Shown here: positions 14,290 through 26,143 of the stretch, piece by piece
How the letters are laid out: each line of letters begins with the position of its first letter
Position numbering within the stretch: the first letter of the stretch is position 1
Assembly: GCF_051622035.1 (NCBI RefSeq)
Contig: NC_135356.1
Location: forward strand, 24,334,839 to 24,398,838
Reading direction: 5' to 3'
DNA length: 64,000 bases
Source: Arctopsyche grandis
Lineage: Eukaryota > Arthropoda > Insecta > Trichoptera > Hydropsychidae
Program-made: the position numbers and the translations under genes
The notes under the pieces: generated by a model
The model's input: the letters and a program-made list of their open reading frames with translations, nothing else
What the model was told of the DNA's origin: nothing
The model's database searches: none

Positions 14290-15055
14290 AAGAATATTTT
14301 AACTGATTCGAACTGATCACGTTTTCGTGATTTAGAAAAAATGTGTGTGTGTGTGTCTGTGTTTCTATGTGAGTGTCTGTATGTTTATTGTGTGTCAGTG
14401 TATTTTGGGGATTTTTTTAACACTGTTCATCCTATCGAACTGAAACTTAGTATTAGTTACTGAAATTTTTATCGATACACCGTAATTTTTTTTCAAATTT
14501 TTAGGTTGACCGGAAATGGTACCTTCCTTTATTGGTATCCTCTTTCTTTTTAAGTTTTGAATTTAATTATCTCCCAAACCACTCATCAAATCGGACTGAA
14601 ATTTCTTACTTGTAATAGAAATTATTAATACTTTTAATTTAGAGAATAAAGGTTTTTTATGTGTTTCTAAGAAATCCTTTAATTTATTGAACTGAAATTT
14701 TACCAAGTTATGTATAAAAGTTGGTAAGCATCCGTCAACCGGAAGTGGCAGTATACTCTTGTTCAATTTTTTCTTCCACTATTTTTTTCGACCTCTTTAA
14801 CATGTGTGCTCTTTACGTAAAAATTCAAGTATAATTGTTGTATCTATGTGATGAAAAAAAAAAAAAAAATATTAAACATAATTAGCCGAAAGCGGGATTT
14901 TTTTCCTCTTCAAAAGTCAATAATGTTGTGACAAGATTATTTCCACGCCCTGAACATATTTAGCTGAAAATTTATTCTTTTTGTACTAACATAGAGTTGA
15001 TGAGGTTTTGGTCGGAATTCGTAAGTCGGAAGTAGAAGTTGTCCTACATTTGTGT
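14290..15055 (+). repeat. Dispersed repeat R, copy 1
   Basis: Shared text: GATCACGTTTTCGTGAT, TGTGTGTGTGTGTCTGTG, GGGGATTTTTTTAACACTGT, CGAACTGAAACTTAGTAT and GACCGGAAATGGTACC. Other copies lie at 18707 (minus), 34316-35098 (minus, two copies), 41440 and 55945. Non-coding; class unknown. Confidence 0.7.
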
Positions 15056-15450
15056 TCAATTTGTATGTATAATTCCGCTTTTTATTATCTCTGGATTTGT
15101 TATTTTATTTTTTGTAATCGATTCCGTTCGAGGTTTTATAATATAATTATTTAGAATTTCGTCATCCTCCTTATCTTTGTTATTATTAAGAAGATCAATT
15201 TTTATTACTTCGTTGAGTTTGTTTGTTTTATAACAAATTTTTGCCTGATTGATTTCAAAGAAGTCAGCGCCAATTATACCGTCATATGTGGTATCGATTT
15301 CGTCATCTTTCATAATGTATATTCTGTGATGAGCAAACTCTAAATTTAGATGTATGCTACCTAATGATTCGGATATTACGCCTTTAATTTTAATTTTATC
15401 GTTTTTATTATAAATTGTTTTTTGATCTATGCACGATTTTTTTATTATGG
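15056..15450 (-). pseudogene. Retropepsin-like fragment of a Gypsy-type element
   Basis: Minus strand residues AGVSIIKKSCIDQKTI to IYIMKDDEIDTTYDGIIGAD and FFEINQAKICYKT match the back half of LTR-retrotransposon protease (S-I-I-K after the active site, then DGIIGADFF). The Asp-Thr/Ser-Gly active site itself is missing at the junction with gag, and the rest of pol is absent. Confidence 0.7.
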
Positions 15451-16301
15451 AGACCCCTGCTTATTATATTTATCGGTTCTATTATAACCGTTTTTATTTT
15501 GATCAGTATTATTGGACTGACGATTTGGTTTATTAAAACCCGCATTGTTTTTATTATTGTATCCATTACTTTTATAATTATTATTATCATTGCTAAAACT
15601 TTTATTTCCACCATTGTTTCTGTTATTGTCCCATGTTTTGGGGCGCGTATCTACAGAGTGGACTTGGCGATTTCTAGGGTCTTTGTTCCTGAAACATGCA
15701 TTACTTAAATGTCCCTCTCGACCACAAATAATACAGATTTTATTTCTCGCAGTATCAGTCTCTATTTCTAGAGCTGTTTTATAAGCACCTAAGAGAGTTT
15801 TTGGGTGTGTGGAATAGAACACAATTCGAGTATGTTGGCATTTATTACCGTGTATCATTCTTTGAAGACTTAATTCGTCTATTAATTTGACTTGTCCATT
15901 AAATTCGTCTACTTTGGACCTTATATTACATTTTTTGATACTGTTAATAAGCGAATTTGCCGCTGTTTGAATGCGATTCATAAATTTCGTCATGTCGCCG
16001 TTTCAATTGTTGTAATTCTATAGTAATGTGGAATAATTTTTATGTGGACTATAGTTTCTAACAAGTGCTTCCTTTATGCAGTTGAAATTTTTAGCATTTG
16101 TATTAGAAATAATTAGTCTTGCTGGTCCCGTAATTTGGGATATAATATAATTCAATAATATCTTACGTTGATATTCTGATGCTAATATGGAAGCATTCTC
16201 GCAGTCGCTGATAAATTCATATAATGGTAATGAACGAGTGTGTTGAAGCTTATTACTTCTTGAATCACGTCTTCACTTTCGTTATCATTTTCAGGAGGCA
16301 T
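15445..16301 (-). pseudogene. Gypsy-type gag remnant with CCHC zinc knuckle
   Basis: The minus-strand start MPPENDNESEDVIQEVIS (16301) is followed by frame breaks. A 182-codon open part follows (15445-15993) with knuckle CIICGREGHLSNAC (CX2CX4HX4C, Cys87/Cys90/His95/Cys100) and then an Asn-rich tail. Gag of an LTR retrotransposon, 3' of its LTR at 16805-17272. Confidence 0.75.
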
Positions 16302-16777
16302 TTGAAAATTTAAATATCAGCAGCTTTAAAATTTAATTTGTATATTTTGTGAGTTTATGTAATGTGTGAGGTATCAGAAGACGTACACTATTATAATTTC
16401 CATACCGATGTTGGTTGTTCTACTCGGTCTCGAAAATCTGGGAAGTTCCTTGCGAGTGTTGTTGGATGTAGAATCCGCCGTAACTTGGAATCTGCTACGT
16501 TGTTTCACCGTTGGCTTAAAATTTTAATTATTAAAAACTGAACTGTACTTCCAAACGTCACTAATTCACACAAGAGCAATAATTGCTGATTCCCTCGGGA
16601 ATGATAGATACTGAGATCTAATCTGAATAGCTAAGTTTTTAATGGAATGTTTAAGTTCACAAAATTTATTAAGATTTAATATCTTATTTAGCACTTTCAC
16701 TATTTAGGAATTTTTTTCCTCATTTAAACACTTTCACTTATCCTTGCACGGATATTTTTATATAAACCAATTGACTC

Positions 16778-16795
16778 ATCCCACCGCTGCCACCA
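16778..16795 (-). other. Probable primer-binding site
   Basis: TGGTGGCAGCGGTGGGAT on the minus strand begins with TGG and sits 9 nt inside the LTR end, the position of a tRNA primer site. The tRNA species was not identified. Confidence 0.5.
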
Positions 16796-16804
16796 AAATT
16801 ATCA

Positions 16805-17272
16805 TGTCACGTTCCAATGAAATATTTACTACTTGGTTAACTAACCAAGTTTTATTTATTAATATTAAAATGTTACATTTATCTTATTTTATATTCGAAA
16901 AATGAGATTATGGAACGATGATAATTTAATATGAGATACGTAGAACTTATTTCACTATAACTTTAGTTCACTTTATTCTGCTGCTGTGCTAACCGTCATT
17001 TGCCGACGCGTTATCGGAGTCTTGATGATGACGACTGTCGCTCTCAGAGTCGATGGTGAGGACTGACTGTCACTGCGGAGTCGACGTTGATGACTGACTC
17101 ATGCGATCGATTCGCGATCTATATAAATGATTTGTTGTCTTATGGGCTGAGCACATTCCTGGATTTTTATCTCATCTGAATATCCGATTACAGGAAGTTT
17201 ATTAACTTGTTTACGCGAGTATGAGCGTGAGAAAGTAATATTTGATTATTATGGGAATCGAGGTACATAACA
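16805..17272 (-). mobile_element. LTR (family L2) of the Gypsy-type element
   Basis: In element sense it runs TGTTATGTACC...GAACGTGACA (468 bp). The same LTR, split by an insertion, is at 20364-21354. Both contain arrays of GAGTCTCGATGGTGATGA-like units and TGACTAACCAA. Confidence 0.75.
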
Positions 17273-18048
17273 ATATGTACTGCCTCAGTAGTACATATGT
17301 ACATATGTATTTATTGGAAAATCAATAAGAATCATATAAGCGAGGGTCATTTTACTATATATTATGTATGTATATGTTTTGCTAATATACATGTAGTGAA
17401 TAAAACGTGAAATGTATATTTTTAAAAGATTTTTATTGAATGAAGTATATTCATGATTTTCCAGAATTTTAAACAGCTCTAAGCGACCGAAAATATGAAT
17501 ACAATTTTATCGCTGCTCAAAATTAATTTACAATAGTATTATTAACTCCAGGTATTGTTTGTTAGCCCTCGTCAGAGAAGCAGGGAAAGCGGTTATGGAG
17601 GAAGGGAAAATTCGTAGACTGTGTCGGTACACATGTTTCATAAAAATAAATCGGCGCGCTTTTCTTTGTGTGGCGCTGAAAGGGGATGAAAAGTAAATTT
17701 ATTCGGATGAAAACAGCGCGAAATATTCAGCTTTATATTTGCACGCGTGATGCGAAAGAAAAATGTATTCGCTGCAAAAGGAAAAGAAAACTCGGGTGAA
17801 ATCGAAAAGCGCGAAAAAATGAAGTGACAGCCGAACCGAAAGTAGTACACACACGTATGACTGTGTCGTATAATAATTCCAATAAGGAGAAACAACATGC
17901 TTTTTACATTTGCCTAATACGAATTCAATGTTGTGAATATTTCGAAAACTTGTTTTTGCATTATTTACATATATGCGTATCATACATTGCAAAAGTACAA
18001 AGTGCACCCAAAAGGGCACATACTTTTTGATGATACAAACAAATATTA
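17273..18048. other. No recognised gene
   Basis: Includes a GC-richer part (17560-17900) without recognisable coding content. Confidence 0.35.
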
Positions 18049-18284
<236 letters not shown>

Positions 18285-18706
18285 GACTTTGAATTCTCTT
18301 TAATCAGTCAAAACTTATTACAATCGACACAATTAATCTTCAATAGGTGAATATTAAGCGTTTATTTATTCATTTTTTAATAAAAAATCGAAAGAATTAC
18401 CGAAAAGGAGATACAAAACAAAACAAAACCTATTTATTCGAATTTTCGTCTAGATAAATCGATCGGTTGGAGGCACAGGACATTGTTTAACATCTAGAGT
18501 GAAAAAAATTGGAAAATGAAAATTAATTATGATTTTGATTGGTAAGTTGCATTTGTAGTATTGGAAATTTATACATATATAAAGTGGAAAAAATCCGATA
18601 CTCACAATCAATTCTACATAAATATGTAAAAAGTATCTCCGAAACCTATGAAGTTGGAGACATTTTAATATCAAATTGATATACAGAGATACCGACTTAT
18701 TAAAAA

Positions 18707-18866
18707 TGATGTATAATTGTAATTAAAAAAATTCCCGAAATACACAGACACCCACATACATTTTTTCTAGATCATGAAAACGTGATCAGTGATTCATTCA
18801 GAGTTCAAATCAGTCAAAAAATTTTCATCTATTGTTACTACGTACATAGATAAAGTAAAAATATAA
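18707..18866 (-). repeat. Dispersed repeat R, copy 2 (fragment)
   Basis: Minus strand ACTTTATCTATGTACGTAGT, ACAATAGATGAA, GATCACGTTTTCATGATC. It ends three bases before the solo LTR. Confidence 0.65.
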
Positions 18867-18869
18867 TAT

Positions 18870-19242
18870 TGTTGCGTAGGGGTGGGTGGAGGATCCAAAT
18901 AAAAGGCCAAAATCGCTTCACAGCATTTATTGGGTGATTAAGGAGATCCAAGCACTGTCAGTGCTCCGTACAGGATGCCTTGGTATGGCCTAAGTATAAA
19001 AGGCAGGTCGATCAGTGCATCTTCCTCGACACGTTTGTTTACCTATTGTTATAGTCACTTACCAGATATGCAGTCCCATGGTCTTGGCCCGCAGTCACAC
19101 GCTTTCGCGCTGTCAGTTCTGAGGGAGTGCCGTTACCGACTACTTCAATTCGGAGGTCTCCATTGTTAGCCGACTGCACTTAAGTCTGGAGATAATCCTC
19201 GAAAACCAATTAAAACGGTGACTCCTTTTCGCATATGCTACA
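18870..19242 (-). mobile_element. Solo LTR, family L1, inverted divergent copy
   Basis: In element sense it runs TGTAGCATATGCG...CCTACGCAACA, with a 4-bp duplication ATAT on both sides (18866-18869, 19243-19246). It shares GGATCCTCCACCCACCCCT with the other two copies. Confidence 0.8.
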
Positions 19243-19247
19243 ATATA

Positions 19248-19381
19248 CTGGTTGTTTTACCGGGCTTCGCTCAGTATTTGTAATATAAACATATGTACAT
19301 TCAAGTCGTCATAGAAACTTTGGTTTGTTTTTCGATTACCAACAAACCTTACATACATACATACATACAAAGTCTCTTTCG

Positions 19382-19391
<10 letters not shown>
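19248..19391 (-). mobile_element. Short Helitron next to the solo LTR
   Basis: Minus strand: ..AATTTCGAAAGAGACTTTGT..GAGCGAAGCCCGGTAAAA..CCAG|T. Family head and tail are present; the CTAG end is mutated to CCAG. The TATATA of the 5' end has grown into the adjoining TA array. Confidence 0.65.
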
Positions 19392-19445
<54 letters not shown>

Positions 19446-19458
19446 CATACATATATAT
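19386..19458. repeat. (TA)n followed by (CATA)n
   Basis: TA dinucleotides to 19441, then ACAT units. Confidence 0.9.
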
Positions 19459-19905
19459 TCACTTTCTTGAAATCACAATTTCACCTTACGAGTATACGAC
19501 ATTTCTTTCAACATTACACAATGTATGTATGTATATTGACAACGGATCTCACAATATGCAGTAAAGTTTTCCAAACTACACATAAACTAGATAAGTGTAC
19601 GAAAGTTACAAAGTGCAAAATTACACACATGTACATATATATGTACATCTATTCCACCACTTAGAAACATAATATAATAGTTTCTACTGGAGTATTATAT
19701 ACTTTTAGGTGTACCTTATTCGCAAAAGTTTTCATTGAAACACGTTCGAAGCTTTTTGACACTTTTCGGAGCATAAAACACGTAAATTCGATATTCGATG
19801 GGATTTCGCCGCAGAAATTTACGACTTCGTAAACAACTCGGACGCATATTCATGAAGGTGTCTCGATAAATACTCATTTGTGCTCGCGGTCACAACTGCA
19901 TGACG

Positions 19906-19907
<2 letters not shown>

Positions 19908-19958
<51 letters not shown>
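19908..19958. repeat. (TA)n microsatellite
   Basis: 51 bp of TA. The flanks 19460-19907 and 19960-20363 hold no recognised gene. Confidence 0.9.
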
Positions 19959-19962
<4 letters not shown>

Positions 19963-20363
19963 CATATGGATGTATGTATATCGAGTTATTTATTACACAA
20001 ACGAAGTGCGAATAAATTTGCGTTTGTCAATCTGGACGGGTGTACTTTATAGAAAAATACCATAGTTCGAATCGACGACTGCACTGCTATACAATGTACG
20101 TTCAGACTTGCTATGTAGACGTTGATATATTAGACGTATAATATTTGATTTTCTGCGCTTTCATGTGCTAGAAAGCAAATACGTAAACGTATGCACGGAA
20201 TAAAGTATTGATATTTACTATCCCGTTCTTACTATTGGAAGCATTTCTTGGAATATTTGAAATTCATATGAATCGTTCATATAAAAATTTGTCAATTTTA
20301 TTCACGTAAATACGTATATCATAGAAGTACACGACTTCGGCTTTTATGTATGCACTTACATAC

Positions 20364-21354
20364 TGTCACGTTCCAATGAAAGATTAAATAATTTTATAAA
20401 AACTACTTGGTTGACTAACCAAAATTTCTTTATTACTATTGTTACGTACACCGTCCCGGATTAAGCGAATAGAATCCCAGAGACTGTGTGACCGTTCAAG
20501 GATTATCTGTTAACGGATTAACTAAATGCTTGCACTTAGAGGCGATAGCATACCAGTGACCGTTATAAGTGGTTTCAAGGATTAGCGACAGGCTAAGTGC
20601 AAGTAATCTAAACAATGATTGCACTTCTCAGAACGACTGACCCATACCGTGGGAATACATATCCGAATACGTGACTATACAGTAGGTTAACAGATAAGAC
20701 GTTCTGAGAGATCTACCCGTTATAAGGCGGTACGTAGGCGATATCATGTCATTCTGGACTGAGCACTGCCAGTGCGTGTATCTCCTTAATCATCAATAAA
20801 TGCTGTGAAACGACTAAGGCCTTTTACTTGGATCCTCCACCCACCCCTACGCAACACTATTAAAACGTTACATTTATCTTATTGGTAGAATTTAATTATG
20901 GAACGGAGAATTTAACTGAGATACGTGGAACTGTTTCACTTTGACTTTACTTCACTATTTAACTTTGTTCTGCTGCTGATGTGTTGACTGCTACTCTCGG
21001 AGCCTCGATAGTATCGACTACCACTCTCGGAGTCTCGATGGTGATGAATACCACTCTCGGAGTCTTGATGGTGATGAATTACTTGAATGCTAACAGTAAT
21101 GAGTTTATATACTCTTCTTTAAAACAATGAAGTGTTGAAGACACGTGTCGTACAATTTTGGTTAGTCAGTGTTTAAGGTGTGCTATAAATCAATGGTGTT
21201 ACTTATTAAATTAGGTGTGCCACAAATCAATGGTGCTACTTATTAAATTAGGTGTGCCACAACCAGTGTCTTTACCAGTATGTGTAATCAGTGTGTAACC
21301 AGTGTCTTATCCCTACTGGTTAGTCGACTTCATTGATAAGCGAGGTACATAGCA
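20364..21354 (-). mobile_element. Solo LTR, family L2, carrying a nested LTR
   Basis: Plus strand starts TGTCACGTTCCAATGAAA and ends GAGGTACATAGCA, matching 16805-17272. Flanks ATAC/ATAT are a near-perfect 4-bp duplication. A 421-bp interruption (20440-20860) is a family L1 LTR plus its duplicated site. A 49-bp unit AGGTGTGCCACAAATCAATG.. is repeated near 21177-21262. Confidence 0.75.
20440..20856 (+). mobile_element. Solo LTR, family L1, nested inside an L2 LTR
   Basis: TGTTACG...GCAACA, flanked by CTAT on both sides (20436-20439, 20857-20860). The interrupted host reads TTACTAT|..|CTATTAAAACGTTACATTT, matching TTAATATTAAAATGTTACATTT in the uninterrupted LTR at 16805. Confidence 0.88.
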
Positions 21355-21379
21355 ATATGTAGTATACCTATTCGTTATT

Positions 21380-21720
21380 GTGCTGCGGAACAGTAGCGTG
21401 CCGTGACTTGTTAAATAGACTTATAAAACTAGATATTATTACAATCAAGGTATTTAATAAAATTACTGTAAGTGTTGCTGCCCATAACATGATGTTGAAA
21501 ATTACCTTTACCGTCTAAAAAATATAAATTTCCATTAATATAAAATATGTAAGTATTCCATAAATAAATTAATAATATCAACAACTTACGTATTTTATGT
21601 ATATTAAAATTTTCTTTATGTAAATATTTTAAAATACGAAACACGAACTCAAAGCTTACAAAAAGTAAAAGTCAAATTTTACCGACCGCTATACGCACGA
21701 GCAAGGTTGTATAATATTTA
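21380..21720 (-). repeat. Repeat X without Helitron
   Basis: The minus strand matches 31880-32157 plus 32475-32600 (GTTTTGAGTTCGTGTTTCGT.., ATTAATTTATTTATGGAATAC, TTATATTTTTTAGACG, ACATCATGTTATGG). It lacks the 317-bp Helitron found in that copy. Confidence 0.7.
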
Positions 21721-22520
21721 TAATTCTAATAATTGAAACAGCAAGTCCGTGCAAGCGAATGACGCGGCGGACCATACCATAGCAATTCATTACCACTACC
21801 ACTACCTTAGGTAGGGCCTATTTCGGTTCCTGAACTTCGCTAATAAGAGTGAACGATATCAATTTGGACAACGATTTCAATTTATTTGAATTGAATTGTT
21901 GCTAGTCTAATGATGGCACGCCACTGCTGTGTAAGTTTTTGTTTGTGACCTGATACCATTTAAACGATAAATAATAGCAAGCTTGAATTAGTAGTTCGGA
22001 AACCAAAACAGTTTTCGATTTAATGAATTACAAAAATTAAAAGTAGACTTTGCAGTGGTAAAACTATTAATATTTCTGTCAAATATAATCAAACGAAAAT
22101 AAAGTATGAATCATTTGAATTTGAACTCAATAAATTTAATTCACTTGTTTATTTTTATTTAATTTCAGTGTACGCATAGCGGACAAGTCGTCTCATACTA
22201 GGCAAATATTTAACGTTTCAATTCGTTATTAAAAATATCAATCAATATAATGATATAGTTCGTGAATGAAGCTTAACGCTAATCGCAATGCAAATGTCGA
22301 CTACGGTTTTGTTGAATATTTTTGTCTTTGAATTCGTACTTCGTTCGCAGCTTCCGCGTATTTTGCTCAGATATATTTATAAATATAAAGTGATTTCAGT
22401 GTGTATTTTCGATAATAATTTTAATTACATAGTTGTGTTTAAATTTTCTTTCGCGTGTGAAAAATGAATTCATTTGTTTTTGTATGAAGTGATTTTAAAT
22501 TTAATTAATAATAATTTTAA

Positions 22521-22726
22521 ATGGTATTATTGAAGAAAGTGTTGGCAAAGGCGCTTAGATTGTTGCTATTGGGATTACTTAGAGCTGGTAAAATTTCACG
22601 TTGTTTTATGTTGCCGTGCAAAATTAATAATAATTTTTTGCTTTATTGCTTTATTTTATAATAATGTTAATTTAAAATATTATTTTCGTTTTTTTAGGTT
22701 GCAGTGAAGGTAGCAGATTTTATTAA
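22521..22726 (+). CDS. Candidate two-exon micro-ORF (31 aa)
   Basis: Exon 22521-22587 codes MVLLKKVLAKALRLLLLGLL and ends G|GTAAAA. An acceptor TTTTTTTAG at 22697 joins GCSEGSRFY and a stop. The peptide is basic and leucine-rich, like a leader or membrane helix. An AT-rich TATA-like run (about 22372-22390) and a TTTCAGTGTG initiator-like site (22395) lie upstream. It could equally be a non-coding RNA exon pair or chance. Unspliced, it reads 46 codons. Confidence 0.22.
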
Positions 22727-22739
22727 CGCGTGGAAATTA

Positions 22740-23396
22740 TTAATTTGTGAGATGTTTTATTTTTTTTACATGTATACGTACATATATACATACAAACATA
22801 AATAATTTATGTAAGTCGTCTTTCAATTCCGCTCCAGCTGTATTGCTTACATTTTGATTTGATATTTCATTTATCGAAAAATGAATCATATTTACAGTCT
22901 TTGTATACAATTTAAAGAATTTCCAAGTAAGCTGTCGATGAAAAAAATAAGTATTTTCGAAAAAATGTTCGCCCGTGGCGTATTTTTCCTTTTGTAGTTT
23001 CTCAATTTTTCCTGTACCTTGTATTTTTATATAAAAATATAGAAGAGGCTTGTAAAAAAGCGAGCTGGTTGTTAACAATTTAGCAACACAACCAATTTGT
23101 ATAATTGGATGATTGTATAAGTACGTGCTTAATTTTCATAAATATCGGTAAATGTTTTTTAGCGGTATATTGGCACGAATTTATGCAATCATTAAATTGA
23201 TTTTGATTTTTAAATGGTTTTTATTATTACTAAGTTATGTTCACAGTACATCTTATATCTGTTTTAATAGCTAATGATCTACTGATCATTTTATATCTTA
23301 CAATTTTATTTTATTTTTGTAAGTAATTATAGTATTATATTATTTCAATGTACAGCATAATAGGAAAAATAGCTCAAAAACCTATTTATAATTCCT
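22740..23396. other. No recognised feature
   Basis: AT-rich, no motif. Confidence 0.4.
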
Positions 23397-24245
23397 TTAA
23401 ATTTTTATAATACATTTTATACATAATATAAGCAGATTGTGTTTAGGTAATCTGTGTTTATACCTGAAGGGTAAAGACATTTTGTTGTAATCACCGAGAC
23501 TCTTCACAAGTGTGTTAGTATGGTTAGTATTATTGATTCTGTCATAGAATCTACTGGTAAGTTTGTTAGTAATGTCTGTGACTAACGGAATATTCTTTAT
23601 GGCATCCAGTTTTTTCAGGTTAGTATACATGGGTGTGTTATAAATTATTTTTAGGGATTTATTTTGTATTATTTGGAGCTTGGAAAGGTTAGTATTCGAG
23701 GTGTTATTCCATACATAGGTTAGTGCATCAAAGGTTATAATGGTTATAGGTTATAAATAGGTAATATGAGCGCTCGATATAATTTTATTTTATTTTGAGT
23801 CGTTAAAGTTGTTTAGATATTGGCGATTAAATATTGGATATATTGAGGATATATCACGCATCGCATGTTTTAATTGAAAGTTCAATATTTTTACGAATAG
23901 CGTCTGGTTTAATGCCACTTGTGAAGCAAGCGGTATCATCTGCATATATGGCTATGTGACAGTTTTTTGGAATTGGTATGTCATTTATATACATATATAT
24001 TTGGAGAATAAGAGCGGGCCTAGTAAGCTCCCCTGCGGAACGCCAGCTGCGATTATTTTCGGAGACGATAATTCATTATTTACATTAACCACTAGCTTTC
24101 TACAAGTAAGGTATGATCTGATATTTGACAGTTTTTTTTGGAATCTGACAACAGGTGTCCATCTCAGAGGTCTTAGTGCAGTCTGGTTGAAGGGCTTGGG
24201 ACGTAGCGTCTTCATCCGTTTCCTTAAGGTGGTTCGTCGCATGGT
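23397..24245 (-). pseudogene. Jockey-like non-LTR reverse transcriptase fragment
   Basis: Minus strand: [19 protein letters not shown] then [40 protein letters not shown] with the catalytic YADD box, and IRKNIELSIKTCDA then stop. After a deletion come ITFDALTYVWNN, SKLQIIQNKSLKIIYNTPMY and TNLKKLDAIKNIPLVTDI, the C-terminal part of Jockey-type ORF2. A frame change near the YIND box and an internal deletion make it dead. Confidence 0.85.
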
Positions 24246-25040
24246 GCCAACGTGTGATGTGTTCCTTTTAGTGTTCGTTTTGTGAGTGGTGTCTGTGGCT
24301 TAAGTTGAAAAGGCGTGGTTTTTGAAGTAATGGCGTACGCTGTGATAGGAACGCTCGCACATACATAGTGTCGTTCATACGTCCTTTCGCACGGAGCGTC
24401 GAGAGACAAACGAATCATTAAATAAAAATGTATGTGTTAGATAGTTCTACACATATTTGTATATCAGGTATAAATATCCACAGCTTTTGATTTAATACTA
24501 AAAAAATAAATTGGTATACAATGTATTGGTATGTTAGCTGAAACCGTCAATGGGTTTTGAAAAGGATCGCAGTCCTTAAAAGAGTTTTTTTGAAAGCTTT
24601 TTTCAATCTTAATCCACCTTAACTATGCCGATTTTTTTTAAAGTCATATTTTTCCCATGATACAATTACGGGCTGCTCCCGAGCTACACTTATGGTATTA
24701 ATCTTGTACATATATAAATTTTGAAATCAGAGTCAAATAGTGGTGACATAGTGAGGGTCGGATACTTTTGTTGATTTAATGAGAAACCGTTTTATGTATG
24801 TACATAAAATTTATGTTTGAAAATATTTTCCTATATATTATAAATACATGTGAATTCAGACTGTGCTTAAAAAAATAAGTTTTAATGTAAAAGACATTTG
24901 TTTGTATACATATTTATTTTATTAAAACGTAAGTATTATAATTATAATTTCAGTTGTGACTTTTGAGTGCAAAACTGTGGAATAAAAAATATATACATAT
25001 CTGTAAAAGAATATGTATGTATACTAGGTATAAAACGGGT
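24246..25040. other. No recognised gene
   Basis: 24246-24420 is GC-richer and may be more of the retroelement, without a supporting motif. The rest is AT-rich. Confidence 0.35.
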
Positions 25041-25903
25041 ATTATGGTCCGTACGCACTAAGCCAACGAAGACAAATTTATTTGGGACCAGTGGCGTACA
25101 AAATATCGAAATAAAAATTATATATTGAAAATTTAATTTAAAAAATTTAATTAAATATCAAAATTAAAATTATGATTATTACTTTAAAATTAAAATTATA
25201 ATTATTATATTTAAATTGAAGTTAAATATCGAAAGATAAAACAGAATATACACAATTCAAATAAATTTTCGAGATGAAGCCAAAATTAGATCATCAACAA
25301 TCACATAGAGGTATTCCTTGACTAACGATGCTTTGACTTATGATCGGATAAATATTATGATTTCTCTGCTTGCGAGCAAAAAAAAATCTTTTTGTTAAAA
25401 AAAAGTTGTTACCTACATCCACTGTCTTTTGAGAAAAATTTATGTGACATTATGCTCGCGTTCCACACGTGTGTCGGTTATATCAAAAGAAAGGAAAAAA
25501 AAATCAGCACAGAGATGATTTTTGTCGGAAATATCAAATGATGCTTGGATGCGAATAGAGGAGCGTGTCACGACATCAAAAATGTTGCAACCCGCCGCTC
25601 TATTCGCTCTCAAGCTTCGTTTAATATTGAGTCGAGGATTACCTGTATATAATAGTTGATGATCTATTTTTAGCTCAATCTCGAAATTTCTTTCAAATTG
25701 TGTATATTCTGTTTTAACTTTTTTTATTTAATTTTGATTTTGATATAATAATTACAATTTTAGTTTTTATATTTGAATTTAATTTTATAATAATAATTAT
25801 AGTTTTAATTTTGATATTTAATTTAATTTTCGATATATAATTTTTATTTCGATATTTTGTACGCCACTGGTCCACTTCGTTGGTTTAGTGCATACGCACT
25901 ATT
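25041..25903. mobile_element. Fold-back (long inverted repeat) element, about 860 bp
   Basis: The arms of about 290 bp are inverted copies: left GTACGCACTAAGCCAACGAA, CAGTGGCGTACAAAATATCG; right CGATATTTTGTACGCCACTG, TTCGTTGGTTTAGTGCATAC. Centre 25330-25610 is unique and includes ATCAAAAATGTTGCAACCCG. No transposase. A single-arm copy lies at 1438-1790. Confidence 0.85.
25843..25848 (-). other. Candidate polyadenylation signal AATAAA
   Basis: The nearest AATAAA downstream of the aspartic protease stop codon, about 134 bp away, inside the right arm of the fold-back element. The host sequence between 25904 and 25981 has no clear signal. Confidence 0.35.
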
Positions 25904-25981
25904 ATATATTGTTGTTACTTAACTAAAATCATTATATCTGTGTATGATTTCATTGGTTAGTGTGAATATGATATTATATTT

Positions 25982-26143
25982 TTATCTAGTTTGGGCAAAT
26001 CCAATCATGCGTTTTCCCATATCGAATACGGTGTAAGCTCTCTCCAGAAAAGCTCCACCGAGGAACCAGATGGTGGCTTCCGTATCTGGTAAAGACGACG
26101 GCACAAATATCGATAGACATATCTTTCCAAAATTATTGCTCAT
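25982..26143 (-). CDS. Aspartic protease homologue exon 9 (C-terminus)
   Basis: Codes MSNNFGKICLSIF through TIWFLGGAFLERAYTVFD to MIGFAQTR and a TAA stop. It corresponds to the ILGDVFIGRYYTEFD...VGFA ending of A1 proteases; the usual Asp after LG is Gly here. Acceptor TTTCAG. Confidence 0.88.
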   Translation of the reverse strand: MSNNFGKICLSIFVPSSLPDTEATIWFLGGAFLERAYTVFDMGKRMIGFAQTR

